The notes under the pieces: model-generated
What the model was told of the DNA's origin: nothing
Seen by the model: the letters and a program-made list of their open reading frames with translations, nothing else
The model's database searches: none
Shown: piece after piece, positions 1 through 8,646 of the stretch
Position numbering within the stretch: position 1 is the first letter of the stretch
Layout: each line of letters opens with the position of its first letter
Made by a program: the position numbers and the translations under genes
NCBI GenBank assembly: GCA_913061435.1
Contig: CAJXUK010000007.1
Coordinates: 1-64,000 of the forward strand
Direction: 5' to 3'
DNA from: an uncultured Thalassolituus sp.
GTDB lineage: Bacteria > Pseudomonadota > Gammaproteobacteria > Pseudomonadales > Oceanobacteraceae
DNA length: 64,000 nucleotides

Positions 1-122
1 ATAAAAACTTTAGCGCATTGACGCTGTGAGTGGGAAGCGTCCATCTCATCACCCATCTTAGCTGGCAGATTAAACTTCATGGTCTAAAGTTATATTAAGC
101 CTTTTAATTTAACTGGGTGATC

Positions 123-1124
123 ATGATGCCTAAACCTCGTAAAACTCTCATTGCAGTTGAAACGACGCCTTACTACCATTGTGTTGCTCGTTGTGTGCGT
201 AGAGCCTTTCTATGTGGCGTTGATACTCTAACAGGCCAGAATTATGAGCACCGACGTGCTTGGCTCGAAGATCGCTTGATACAACTTCCTAAAGTATTTG
301 CAATCGATATTGCCGCTTATGCCATTATGAGTAATCACTATCATGTCATCCTTCACATCAATACTGGCCGAGCCAAGAGTTGGTCGGATTATGAGGTTGT
401 GGAGCGTTGGCATCAGCTGTTCAATGGCACGGCACTTTCTCAGAAATATCTTAAAAATGAAGGTCAACTGACCATAGTAGAAATGCGTGCTTTTCAGAAA
501 AATATCGATGAATGGCGTTTACGTCTTCAAGATATTAGTTGGTTTATGCGTATTCTAAATGAAGCCATAGCACGAGAAGCGAATGCTGAAGATGGTTGCA
601 CTGGAAGGTTCTGGGAAGGACGATTTAAGTCTCAAGCCTTGTTAGATGAAGCCGCTTTAATCGCGTGCATGGCATATGTCGATTTGAATCCTATTCGTGC
701 AAAGATGGCAACGACTCCTGAAAAGTCTGAACATACTTCGATAAAGAAACGCTGTGAGAAGGCGGTAGAAAGTAAAAATCCTAATCATGTAAACCAGCAA
801 GAAAAATTGCTTTATCCTTTTGTCGGTAACCCAAAACAAGGCCAGCCCGAAGGAATTCAAATGAGGCTGAGTGACTATATTGAATTGGTTGATAGCACGG
901 GCCGAGTGTTAAGAAAAGATAAGCGAGGTGTAATCAGTGCTGGTGCTGAACGAATTCTAAATAGATTGGATGTTGATGAAGATCAGTGGTTAGAAATGAC
1001 TTCTAACTTTGAAGAATGTTTCAGCTCATTTGTGGGTGGTGAGAGTAGCCTGCGAATGGCTTACGAGACCATGAGTTACCAGCGGTCGCCAGGCTTAGCG
1101 ACTTGCAAGTTAATGTTTCATTAG
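123..1124 (+). CDS. HUH (Y1/IS200-like) transposase, REP-associated type
   Basis: This encodes a single-stranded DNA endonuclease-like transposase of the Y1/HUH fold. The N-terminal domain opens with a 'YYHCVARC' strand and carries the metal-binding His pair in 'SNHYHVIL' (about residues 69-76). A conserved 'AYVDLNPIRA' helix lies near residue 185. The roughly 110-residue C-terminal extension fits the larger chromosomal TnpA-REP/DUF1568 group and not the short IS200 proteins. A GTG lies two codons upstream of this ATG, and ATG at 126 is also possible. No clear REP array flanks it, and the upstream 100 bases show only short imperfect palindromes. It sits in an AT-rich, scarred region beside another broken transposase. 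I am confident of the family; activity is unknown. Confidence 0.85.
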   Translation: MMPKPRKTLIAVETTPYYHCVARCVRRAFLCGVDTLTGQNYEHRRAWLEDRLIQLPKVFAIDIAAYAIMSNHYHVILHINTGRAKSWSDYEVVERWHQLFNGTALSQKYLKNEGQLTIVEMRAFQKNIDEWRLRLQDISWFMRILNEAIAREANAEDGCTGRFWEGRFKSQALLDEAALIACMAYVDLNPIRAKMATTPEKSEHTSIKKRCEKAVESKNPNHVNQQEKLLYPFVGNPKQGQPEGIQMRLSDYIELVDSTGRVLRKDKRGVISAGAERILNRLDVDEDQWLEMTSNFEECFSSFVGGESSLRMAYETMSYQRSPGLATCKLMFH

Positions 1125-1356
1125 TTCTTAATAATAAAAATTATAAATTTATTATCAGGCGATTTCTGAAAAATCATTGTGTTTAAAAATCACGTTGCAG
1201 TATTAAATTCTTACCTAACAAATATAACCAACGTTAAAAAGATAAGCCTGTGATATTAAGTCCAATTTAATGTCATATTTTTTGAAGTACAAGATTGGTA
1301 TATGATGGGTGTCTAATTAGAGTTCCTCGAAACAATGGAGTGGTACTCACAAAGAA

Positions 1357-1671
1357 TTGCGTAAGAAATCAGATAAGCTAAAAGAAGCTGCTAAGAAAAT
1401 AATAGATAAGCATCTATCAAACGATAGCGATAAAGGCTCAGGAAATAAAATACCTGGGGATCAACAGCAGACTATCGATACTTTGATGAAAAACGCTAGA
1501 AAAATAGATGATTTCTTATCAACGAACGAACCTAGAATGGGGCAAGGTCGTCGTAAGCAAGAAGTACAAAGTAATATCACCGATAATCAGTCTGCCAAGA
1601 TGACAACGAGCAAAGGTACGATTCAAGGTATGGCTTGCGTAACGGCAGCTGAATCGCCCCTAGTTTTCTAG
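1357..1671 (+). pseudogene. Fragment of an IS1182-type DDE transposase
   Basis: The 104-residue translation matches, from memory, the middle of IS1182-family transposases. It has a basic coiled segment, then 'IDDFLSTNEPRMGQGRRKQE', 'SNITDNQSAKM' and 'TSKGTIQG'. In intact proteins that last motif leads into the catalytic DDE core. Here the sequence diverges straight afterwards ('MACVTAAESPLVF') and stops. The N-terminal helix-turn-helix part and the whole catalytic core are missing, and the only in-frame start is TTG without a convincing ribosome site. I read it as an insertion-sequence remnant that cannot transpose. It adds to the evidence that 1-3.7 kb is an old insertion hotspot. Confidence 0.7.
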
Positions 1672-1728
1672 ACACTGCCTTGTTTCAAAAAATAGTTCTT
1701 TTCATATTCCATTGGCGACAAGTGATTA

Positions 1729-2334
1729 TTATTTCGGTTCATCATTAACAGATGAAAGTTTTCTGTAAAAATCAACTAGATTGGGATGTCCAACCCCAAA
1801 AAAAATTAATGTCTCAATAGATGCTTGAGTAAAAATTATATGACTAATTTTATCGTAAATTAAAGTCGCATCATCAACACTAATGCCAGCTTTTAATGCA
1901 GCATCGTAATGATACTGTTCTATTACGTCTCGATCTTTATTTTGAAATTCCATTTGTAGATAGATTGATAAACCAGCATAAGGGTGTCGATCATATACTA
2001 GATATTCTTCTGGTATGCATTGTATGTATGCGCTGAGATGTTCATTCTCAATCATTTGATCAACGAAAAAAACAGCGATCAGAATTTCTTGATTATAATT
2101 AGAATCAAATAAATTTAGGTGACTAATATATTCTCGTGCAATATGTATTTTTGAAAGAAAACTTTCGGGGCACACCGGGAGGTTTAATGGGTGTGGCAAA
2201 GCTTTGAATGTGTTGACGTCATTAGCGCTTGTCAACGTCTTCGTGAGTAATTCTAGTTTTTGGCAGTGAGATATACCGAATTGCTTAGCGTTTATTCTTT
2301 TTGCAAGTGATTTTAATCGATTGTATTCAGACAT
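1729..2334 (-). CDS. Hypothetical protein, 201 residues
   Basis: I do not recognise this protein. It is acidic to neutral with no signal peptide or membrane segment, and looks mostly alpha-helical. It carries three histidine-containing stretches: 'FGISHCQKLEL', 'ALPHPLNLP' and 'EQYHYDAALKAG'. The ATG is well supported by an AAGGAATG ribosome site a few bases upstream on the minus strand. It lies between a dead transposase and a long intergenic region near a tRNA insertion hotspot, so accessory origin is likely. No partner gene is adjacent and there is no basis for a functional call. Confidence 0.6.
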   Translation of the reverse strand: MSEYNRLKSLAKRINAKQFGISHCQKLELLTKTLTSANDVNTFKALPHPLNLPVCPESFLSKIHIAREYISHLNLFDSNYNQEILIAVFFVDQMIENEHLSAYIQCIPEEYLVYDRHPYAGLSIYLQMEFQNKDRDVIEQYHYDAALKAGISVDDATLIYDKISHIIFTQASIETLIFFGVGHPNLVDFYRKLSSVNDEPK

Positions 2335-2760
2335 GATAATTCATTCCTTGGCGGCGAGATTAATTAAGCCATCAATTTTGCGTCTCGCACAGAAATGATT
2401 AAAAAGAGTTGGTTTTAAAAATTGCTTTACGCCGACGGCTGGCGCAGGTTATCAAGCCCATATTATCACCTTAACTATTTTTTTGACTTATTTCAACACT
2501 AGCCGATTCATTTAGTGAAAAAATTTAGGAGCTAGAATTTAATTAATAATTTTGAAACATCAGATAGGTGCTAATGAAGTCATATTTTTCAGTGTGAATA
2601 AGTAGATCCAAATGAAAATTGGGAAGGTCGAGTCGATTCTTATCTCTTTGTTGTTAAGCGACAATTGGGTTGTTAAAATAAAGCATGAGAGTTTGCTTTT
2701 TGGATTCAAATTCGACACTTTTATCAGAATAGGAAGATCTCTTCTTTTAGAAATGTCAGG
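2335..2760. other. AT-rich intergenic stretch with no gene seen
   Basis: There is no open frame with a ribosome site and no tRNA-like fold. It holds the upstream region of the 201-residue minus-strand gene, then AT-rich sequence with scattered stops in all frames. It is probably decayed accessory DNA. Confidence 0.5.
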
Positions 2761-2836
2761 TTAAGCCGGAACTAAAACAATGGGTTAGGTTTCGCTACGC
2801 TACACATTATAACCCACAATTTTAGTACCGCTTAGT
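2761..2836. repeat. Imperfect palindrome, MITE-like unit
   Basis: The left arm begins TTAAGCCGGAACTAAAACAA and ends TGGGTTA. The right arm, read on the other strand, begins CTAAGCGGTACTAAAATTG and ends TGGGTTA. The arms therefore pair over about 26 bases with a few mismatches around a loop containing 'TTTCGCTACGCTAC'. Such GGGTTA-loop-TAACCC units are common dispersed palindromes in marine gammaproteobacteria (family knowledge). It encodes nothing. It could act as an RNA hairpin or be a small non-autonomous element. Confidence 0.6.
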
Positions 2837-2898
2837 GCGGCGTTTATTTTTCAAATCTCCTGTTAATAAAAACCAGCATTTTATTCATACTAATAAAA

Positions 2899-3072
2899 TC
2901 ACTCATCAACTACTTCCACAGTAAAGTGCTGAGCACCTAAGTAAGTTCCTTCATCAATCTCATACCTCAAGACCTCATTGCAGTGAGGGGAATTGAATTT
3001 TTCATTCGGTTCAATGCATTCAGTTTCTAGCCAGTCAAATGCAATAAATGTTTCACACGTTGGGCATTTCAT
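2899..3072 (-). CDS. Small zinc-ribbon-like protein, 57 residues
   Basis: This short frame starts at ATG 3072, preceded on the minus strand by a clear GAAGGAAA ribosome site, and ends at TGA 2899. The product opens MKCPTCETF and has a second cysteine/histidine group, 'NSPHCNE', near residue 30, followed by an acidic tail ending 'VEVVDE'. CxxC plus HC spacing suggests a small metal-binding knuckle of the kind found in stand-alone zinc-ribbon proteins. I cannot name its family. The strong ribosome site and the motif make it more than a chance frame. It lies between a palindromic repeat and the tRNA-Arg gene. Confidence 0.6.
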   Translation of the reverse strand: MKCPTCETFIAFDWLETECIEPNEKFNSPHCNEVLRYEIDEGTYLGAQHFTVEVVDE

Positions 3073-3353
3073 AATAATAATTTCCTTCGTATTAATCCCG
3101 CTAATTTCTATTGTGCCTACTCTAAGGGTTTAGTCAAAAATCGACTTTTTTAAAATCATCAATTTTGAATTCGGCACATTTTGGGCACATTTAAGGCACA
3201 GGCCATTTTTTGTGTTTTATGAGCATTTTTGGGGATGGGTCGGACGTAACCACAATTTCAGGCACGGGTTATGATGTAAGGTTTTTGAGTGGTTATGTCG
3301 TGGTCAAAAAACGTACAATTTGAGGCGTTGTAAGTTATTGATTTATAAGGAAA

Positions 3354-3430
3354 TGGTACGCTCGGTGAGATTCGAACTCACGACCTGTCCCTTAGGAGGG
3401 GACTGCTCTATCCAGCTGAGCTACGAACGC
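3354..3430 (-). tRNA. tRNA-Arg (anticodon CCT)
   Basis: This is a complete cloverleaf on the minus strand. The 7-bp acceptor is GCGTTCG/CGAGCGT with two G-U pairs. The D-arm is GCTC/GAGC. The anticodon stem GTCCC/GGGAC closes the loop CTCCTAA, so the anticodon is CCT. The T-arm is GTGAG-TTCGAAT-CTCAC, and CCA is encoded at the 3' end. The gene reads AGG codons. Two partial copies of its 5' half follow at higher coordinates, as expected for a recombination hotspot. Confidence 0.93.
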
Positions 3431-3643
3431 GTGTCTGTTTTTTAATCGATTTTGATCTAACCCCTCTGTGCCCAAAACAGCCATGATATAACCCTTAGGA
3501 GGGGGTTGCTCTATCCAGCTGAGCTACGAATGCGTGTCTATTTTTACTGCTATTTTGATCTATCCCCTCTGTGCCGAAAACAGCTATGACGTAACCCTTA
3601 GGAGGCAGCAGTTTTATCCAGTTAAACTACGGAGAGGCGTCTT
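3391..3643. repeat. 103-bp tandem array carrying tRNA-Arg 5' halves
   Basis: The anticodon-loop sequence CTTAGGAGG recurs at 3391, 3494 and 3597, an exact 103-bp period. Each unit contains, in plus order, the anticodon arm, the D-arm and 5' acceptor of a tRNA-Arg(CCT), and a spacer ending with a version of 'CCTCTGTGCC.AAAACAGC.ATGA'. Only the first unit belongs to an intact tRNA. The second is a near-exact 5' half. The third resembles the 5' half of a different tRNA-Arg(CCT) type ('GTAGTTTAACTGGATAAAAC' on the minus strand). In both partial copies the tRNA similarity ends at the anticodon loop, a classic tyrosine-integrase crossover position. I infer remnants of past insertions or slippage there. 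Confidence 0.8.
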
Positions 3644-3771
3644 AAAAACAGGCAATTATCTTATTACGTCTTTTTAGCCAATACCACCCTGAGCTTGAAC
3701 TTTATCCGCGATTATTGTCTCAAATTACGTTATCTTTAATTTATTATAATTATTAGCTGGTTTGACATTTT

Positions 3772-4752
3772 ATGAGAGATACAAAGCCGTTGTTGATGGT
3801 GTCTAATTTTCCGCCGTTAACTCGTTCTAAACTCGAAGTTCTTCAAGTTAATTTGGGTTATACCTGTAATTTAAGTTGTACCCATTGCCACGTTAATGCT
3901 GGGCCAAAGCGTACCGAGCAGATGAATAAAGAAAATATTGATTTGATTATCGATATTTTGAAACAACATAGTGTTGATACTCTCGATTTAACCGGTGGTG
4001 CGCCAGAAATGATGCCGCACTTTCGTTATTTGGTTAAGGCTGCCCGTGAGTTGGGTGTAACGGTGATTGATCGTTGTAACCTTACGATTTTGAATGAACC
4101 CGGCCAAGAAGATTTAGCCCAATTTTTAGCCGACCATGAGGTTGAGGTGGTGGCGTCGTTGCCCTGTTATAGCGAACAAAATGTCGATGCTCAGCGTGGT
4201 AAAGGTGTTTTTGAGTCGAGTATTGAGGGTTTGCATAAATTAAATGCGCTTGGTTACGGAATAGAGGGGTCGAGGTTGTCGCTAAATCTTGTGTATAACC
4301 CAGGTGGGGCTTTTTTACCACCAGGTCAGGTTGAGCTAGAGGCGGCGTATAAAGAAAAACTGGGTACTGAGCATAATATTAAATTTAACAATTTATACAC
4401 GATTACCAATATGCCAATTTCGCGTTTTGGGGCAGTACTTTTAGCTCAAGGTGAGTTTTATGAGTATATGAATTTGTTAAAAGACAGTTATTCCCATGCA
4501 AATTTAGCCGGTGTGATGTGTTTGAATACGGTGAGTGTGGATTGGGAAGGCTATCTTTACGATTGTGATTTTAACCAAATGCTAGAGATGCCTATTTCTG
4601 CTAAAGCGGGTGATGTTGCGAGTAAGGAGAAGATCCATCACTTACGCGATTTATTAACATCGGACTTTGCTGGCTTTGCTATTAAAGTGGCCGATCATTG
4701 TTACGGTTGTACGGCGGGGCAAGGTAGTAGTTGTGGCGGTTCACTTGATTAA
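3772..4752 (+). CDS. arsS: ArsS-like radical SAM protein (arsenosugar biosynthesis)
   Basis: This is a radical SAM enzyme with a CxxxCxxC iron-sulfur site in 'CNLSCTHC' (residues 32-39), followed by 'HVNAGPKR' and the glycine-rich 'DLTGGAPEMMP' typical of ArsS. The C-terminal half has the DUF3641-type Cys-rich tail, 'DWEGYLYDCDFNQM' then 'HCYGCTAGQGSSCGG'. ArsS proteins are thought to build arsenosugars by joining a methylated arsenical to the SAM-derived 5'-deoxyadenosyl group. The next two genes are the two glycosyltransferase-like families usually found with it, which supports the call. Some relatives are selenoproteins; no in-frame TGA is used here. No ArsM methyltransferase is visible nearby. 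Confidence 0.85.
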   Translation: MRDTKPLLMVSNFPPLTRSKLEVLQVNLGYTCNLSCTHCHVNAGPKRTEQMNKENIDLIIDILKQHSVDTLDLTGGAPEMMPHFRYLVKAARELGVTVIDRCNLTILNEPGQEDLAQFLADHEVEVVASLPCYSEQNVDAQRGKGVFESSIEGLHKLNALGYGIEGSRLSLNLVYNPGGAFLPPGQVELEAAYKEKLGTEHNIKFNNLYTITNMPISRFGAVLLAQGEFYEYMNLLKDSYSHANLAGVMCLNTVSVDWEGYLYDCDFNQMLEMPISAKAGDVASKEKIHHLRDLLTSDFAGFAIKVADHCYGCTAGQGSSCGGSLD

Positions 4753-4770
4753 TAGCACTGTGTTAGCAGT

Positions 4771-5487
4771 ATGAAAGGTTTAGACATTGTAGTTCCTGTT
4801 TATAACGAAGGTGAGCAGTTGTTGCCTTGGTTACAACAGGTGACAAGTTATTTGCAGATTGGTGATCGTCTGGTGATTGTTGATGCCAGTGATGCCAGTG
4901 ACTCAGCCGATACGAAATCTTTAAAAGATTTTATTGCTAATCATAAATCACTGCATTATTTACTCGCAGAAAAAGGCCGTGCTGTACAGATGAATGCAGG
5001 GGCTGAATATTTATTAACTATTGAAGATTATACACCCGAACTTTTTTGGTTTTTACACAGTGATAGCGTCTTATCAAAACAGCATTTAGATTATCTACGC
5101 CGCTTTGATGCGTTGCCTGTTTGGGGGCGGTTTGATGTTCGGTTATCGTCTCGTTCTCTTCCTGCGATTATTATTTCAGCGTTTATCAATTTACGCTCTC
5201 GCTTAACTCAGGTGATGACGGGGGACCAAGGTATCTTTATTCGTGCTGATATTTTTCAGCAGTTGGGTGGTTATTCTCTTATTCCGTTGATGGAAGATGT
5301 TGAGATTTCTAAACGGTTGCGAAAAATAGCTAAGGCTGATTGTGCTGGCCCCGTATTGAAAACCAGTGCGCGCCGATGGCAAAAGAATGGTTGGCTTAAA
5401 ACGGTATTATTAATGTGGCAACTGCGTTTTATGTATTGGCGTGGGGTTTCTGCGGATGAGTTGGCAAAAAAATACTATGGAAAATAA
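4771..5487 (+). CDS. Family-2 glycosyltransferase, arsenosugar cluster (TIGR04283 type)
   Basis: This GT-A fold glycosyltransferase begins 'LDIVVPVYNEGEQLLPWL', the usual GT2 nucleotide-sugar binding start. It has a DxD-like 'HSDS' acidic site near residue 92 and a late 'GDQGIFIRADIF...GGY' loop followed by 'LMEDVEIS', where the ED pair is the expected catalytic region. Its 238 residues fit the TIGR04283 family, which travels with ArsS. It lies 18 bases after arsS and overlaps the next gene by 11 bases, so the three form one operon. The proposed role is sugar handling for arsenosugar or a related thiol/sugar metabolite. The substrate is not established. Confidence 0.8.
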   Translation: MKGLDIVVPVYNEGEQLLPWLQQVTSYLQIGDRLVIVDASDASDSADTKSLKDFIANHKSLHYLLAEKGRAVQMNAGAEYLLTIEDYTPELFWFLHSDSVLSKQHLDYLRRFDALPVWGRFDVRLSSRSLPAIIISAFINLRSRLTQVMTGDQGIFIRADIFQQLGGYSLIPLMEDVEISKRLRKIAKADCAGPVLKTSARRWQKNGWLKTVLLMWQLRFMYWRGVSADELAKKYYGK

Positions 5488-6109
5488 TTCGCGCAAACAG
5501 CAAGTTATTGAATGGATTGTATTAACCAAAGCGCCTGTTGCGGGTTTTGTGAAAACACGTTTAATTTCAGAATTAGGCGCGCAGGGTGCGTGTGATCTTT
5601 ATATTCAGTTATTAACGCGCTTAGAAAATACGTTGAAAAACTTAGTACGTAAAACGCATTCTGATGTTGCTTTGTGGATTGCCGGTGATGATCGGCACGG
5701 GGCATTTAATCCGTGGCAAGAATTTTCGACGTTTTATAAACAATCTACTGATCCAGATTTAGGTGTGCGTATGGCGTTGGCTGTACAGTCGGCATTAGAG
5801 CGTGGGCGTATTCCTGTGTTGATTGGGGTGGATGTTCCCGATTTAAATGAAGCTTATCTACTCAATTGCCTGCAGCAATTAGAAAGTCATGAGCTAGTTA
5901 TCAGCCCAGCAGAAGATGGTGGCTATGGTTTGTTGGGCATGAAGCAGTTTTATGCGGAGTTATTTGAAAATAAACATTGGGGAACCGATTCTGTTTTTTA
6001 TGATACTAAAAATACAATAGAAACACTGCAGTTAGATGCTGCATACTTGCCTAAGGTGTGGGATGTGGACGAGCCAGCGGATGCTAAGCGCTGGCTCATG
6101 ATGAGCTAA
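5477..6109 (+). CDS. DUF2064 / TIGR04282 glycosyltransferase-like protein
   Basis: A nucleotidyltransferase/GT-A-like protein of the DUF2064 family. It opens 'WIVLTKAPVAGFVKTRL', a signature shared with MobA-like enzymes. It has 'PVLIGVDVPDL' and 'AEDGGYGLLGM' in the middle, and a 'WGTDSVFYDT' loop near the end. The frame extends upstream to 5441, but the ATG at 5477 fits the family start and overlaps the previous gene by only 11 bases, suggesting translational coupling. TIGR04282 members cluster with ArsS and TIGR04283 proteins, as here. Its exact reaction is unknown. It ends facing rlmA with almost no intergenic space. Confidence 0.8.
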   Translation: MENNSRKQQVIEWIVLTKAPVAGFVKTRLISELGAQGACDLYIQLLTRLENTLKNLVRKTHSDVALWIAGDDRHGAFNPWQEFSTFYKQSTDPDLGVRMALAVQSALERGRIPVLIGVDVPDLNEAYLLNCLQQLESHELVISPAEDGGYGLLGMKQFYAELFENKHWGTDSVFYDTKNTIETLQLDAAYLPKVWDVDEPADAKRWLMMS

Positions 6110-7231
6110 TTATTTTAACCAAGGGTTAAATTTTTCTTTTGACGGGTTAGCTTCTGATTTTTTATTTGGTATTTCTGTTGGTGTTTCTACCGGCATTTCT
6201 GTTGATGATTTTATTGGCATTTCATCTGGCGTTGCAGCAGGCAATTCGGTTACTGTTGCAGCTGGCATTTCGGCAAGTTGAGATGGAGGTGTTATTTCTT
6301 GGGTAGTTTTTCCCCATGGGTTTATTGTATCAGCTGGTTTTTCTTTTTCTTTTACTTTTACTTTAAATACGTGAATCTGTGCGTCTATGGTGACGGTTAA
6401 TTCTTCTAGCGTGCTGAGCGCTTCTTTATTTTCTGATTTGGTGCGCCAGTTGTGCGGGGTCATTAATAACAGGTCTTGAATCTGTTGCTGGCTGCTTAAT
6501 GTATTTTGGTAGCTCACTTGTTGCTGATCAACTAGTTCAAAATCGTTACCCATGTTTTTAACTGGGTCAAATTCAACTTTGGTGATTTGATCGTAGAGTT
6601 TTTCACGCAGTTCTATTAGATGTTTTTCACCGGTATTCACGCAGATGAAGTAGCCGTCTTGTTTAATTACTTTGTGATAGCTGTCGGGCATTAAACGTGT
6701 AAATAAACAGGTTGCGATGTCGATACTTTGGTCTTGCAGAGGAATTTCAACTGCCGATGCTACTAGCCATTCATTGGTCATTGGTTTTGCAGCTTTATGA
6801 GCGTCGGCTTTTGCGCGTTTAGCAGCGGCGATGACGGCATCTTTTGATATGTCTAAACCGTGGAGTTTATGATCGATTTGATGGTCGCTTAAACTATGGT
6901 GTATGCGTTGGCTGTAATAGCCTTCGCCACAACCTATATCTAAAACTTGAATAGGTTGTTTAAGCGGTAGCGCTAAATTAACCACAATTTTATTTAAGCT
7001 TTCTGAAATCGGGCGGTAAAAATCTGAGTTCAAAAATGCTTGGCGAGCAATAACCATTTCTTGGCTATCACCCGGATTTTTTGACTTTTTCTTGTGCGCG
7101 AGTAGCAGGTTTAAATAGCCTTGGCGTGCACGGTCGAAGCTGTGGTTATTTGCACAGCTTAAGCTTTTATTGCTGTCGTTTGCTTGTAGGCTTTCCTTGC
7201 ATACTGGGCATAATAAAATTGATGCAGTCAT
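6110..7231 (-). CDS. rlmA: RlmA-type 23S rRNA (guanine) methyltransferase with long C-terminal tail
   Basis: A SAM-dependent methyltransferase for a guanine in 23S rRNA helix 35 (G745 in E. coli RlmA). The N-terminal zinc site is visible as C8-x2-C11, C26 and H30, followed by the family motif 'FDRARQGYLNLL'. The SAM-binding 'VLDIGCGEGYY' lies around residues 95-105, and the domain ends near residue 305. Relatives are about 270-290 residues. This one has about 65 extra, made of repeated E-[ML]-P-x2-T modules and two 'NPW' motifs, the last at the extreme C-terminus. The tail is low complexity and probably disordered. The rRNA function is a family inference; the tail has no known role. Confidence 0.85.
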   Translation of the reverse strand: MTASILLCPVCKESLQANDSNKSLSCANNHSFDRARQGYLNLLLAHKKKSKNPGDSQEMVIARQAFLNSDFYRPISESLNKIVVNLALPLKQPIQVLDIGCGEGYYSQRIHHSLSDHQIDHKLHGLDISKDAVIAAAKRAKADAHKAAKPMTNEWLVASAVEIPLQDQSIDIATCLFTRLMPDSYHKVIKQDGYFICVNTGEKHLIELREKLYDQITKVEFDPVKNMGNDFELVDQQQVSYQNTLSSQQQIQDLLLMTPHNWRTKSENKEALSTLEELTVTIDAQIHVFKVKVKEKEKPADTINPWGKTTQEITPPSQLAEMPAATVTELPAATPDEMPIKSSTEMPVETPTEIPNKKSEANPSKEKFNPWLK

Positions 7232-7289
7232 GTTGTTACAACTTTTAGAATGAAGGTAATAAATTTGCGAAATTTTACAGGTGCCGAAA

Positions 7290-7399
7290 GATTCATACTT
7301 GGGTGTTGGTGTAGCAAATATCTAAAACAGGGATGTTTTAGTTAAGGCTACATGGACGTATTTACGCCTTTTTGCGGAATAAATACCCAAGAATGAATC
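7290..7399. repeat. 110-bp nested palindromic element
   Basis: The outer arms GATTCATACTTGGGT (7290-7304) and ACCCAAGAATGAATC (7385-7399) are reverse complements with one mismatch. Inside lies a second palindrome, GTAGC...CTAAAACAGGGATGTTTTAG...GCTAC, so the whole unit can fold into a branched hairpin. It fills the rlmA-dapE intergenic region and contains no gene. It looks like a dispersed non-autonomous repeat. It may also act in transcript ends, since both flanking genes are on the minus strand. Confidence 0.65.
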
Positions 7400-7443
7400 G
7401 CTGTGAAATTTAACTAAATCTTATTGATGCTTATTTTAAGGAT

Positions 7444-8622
<1,179 letters not shown>

Positions 8623-8646
8623 TCATTTAGAATAATGGCGATTGTA

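Noticed and set aside
2761-2836. Integron attC site
   Set aside because: It has a palindrome and GGGTTA-like core but no proper 1L/1R and 2L/2R boxes with extrahelical bases, no cassette array and no integron integrase.
3480-3643. Two further tRNA-Arg genes
   Set aside because: Both copies keep only the 5' half; the anticodon stem has no partner and no T-arm follows, so neither can fold into a tRNA.
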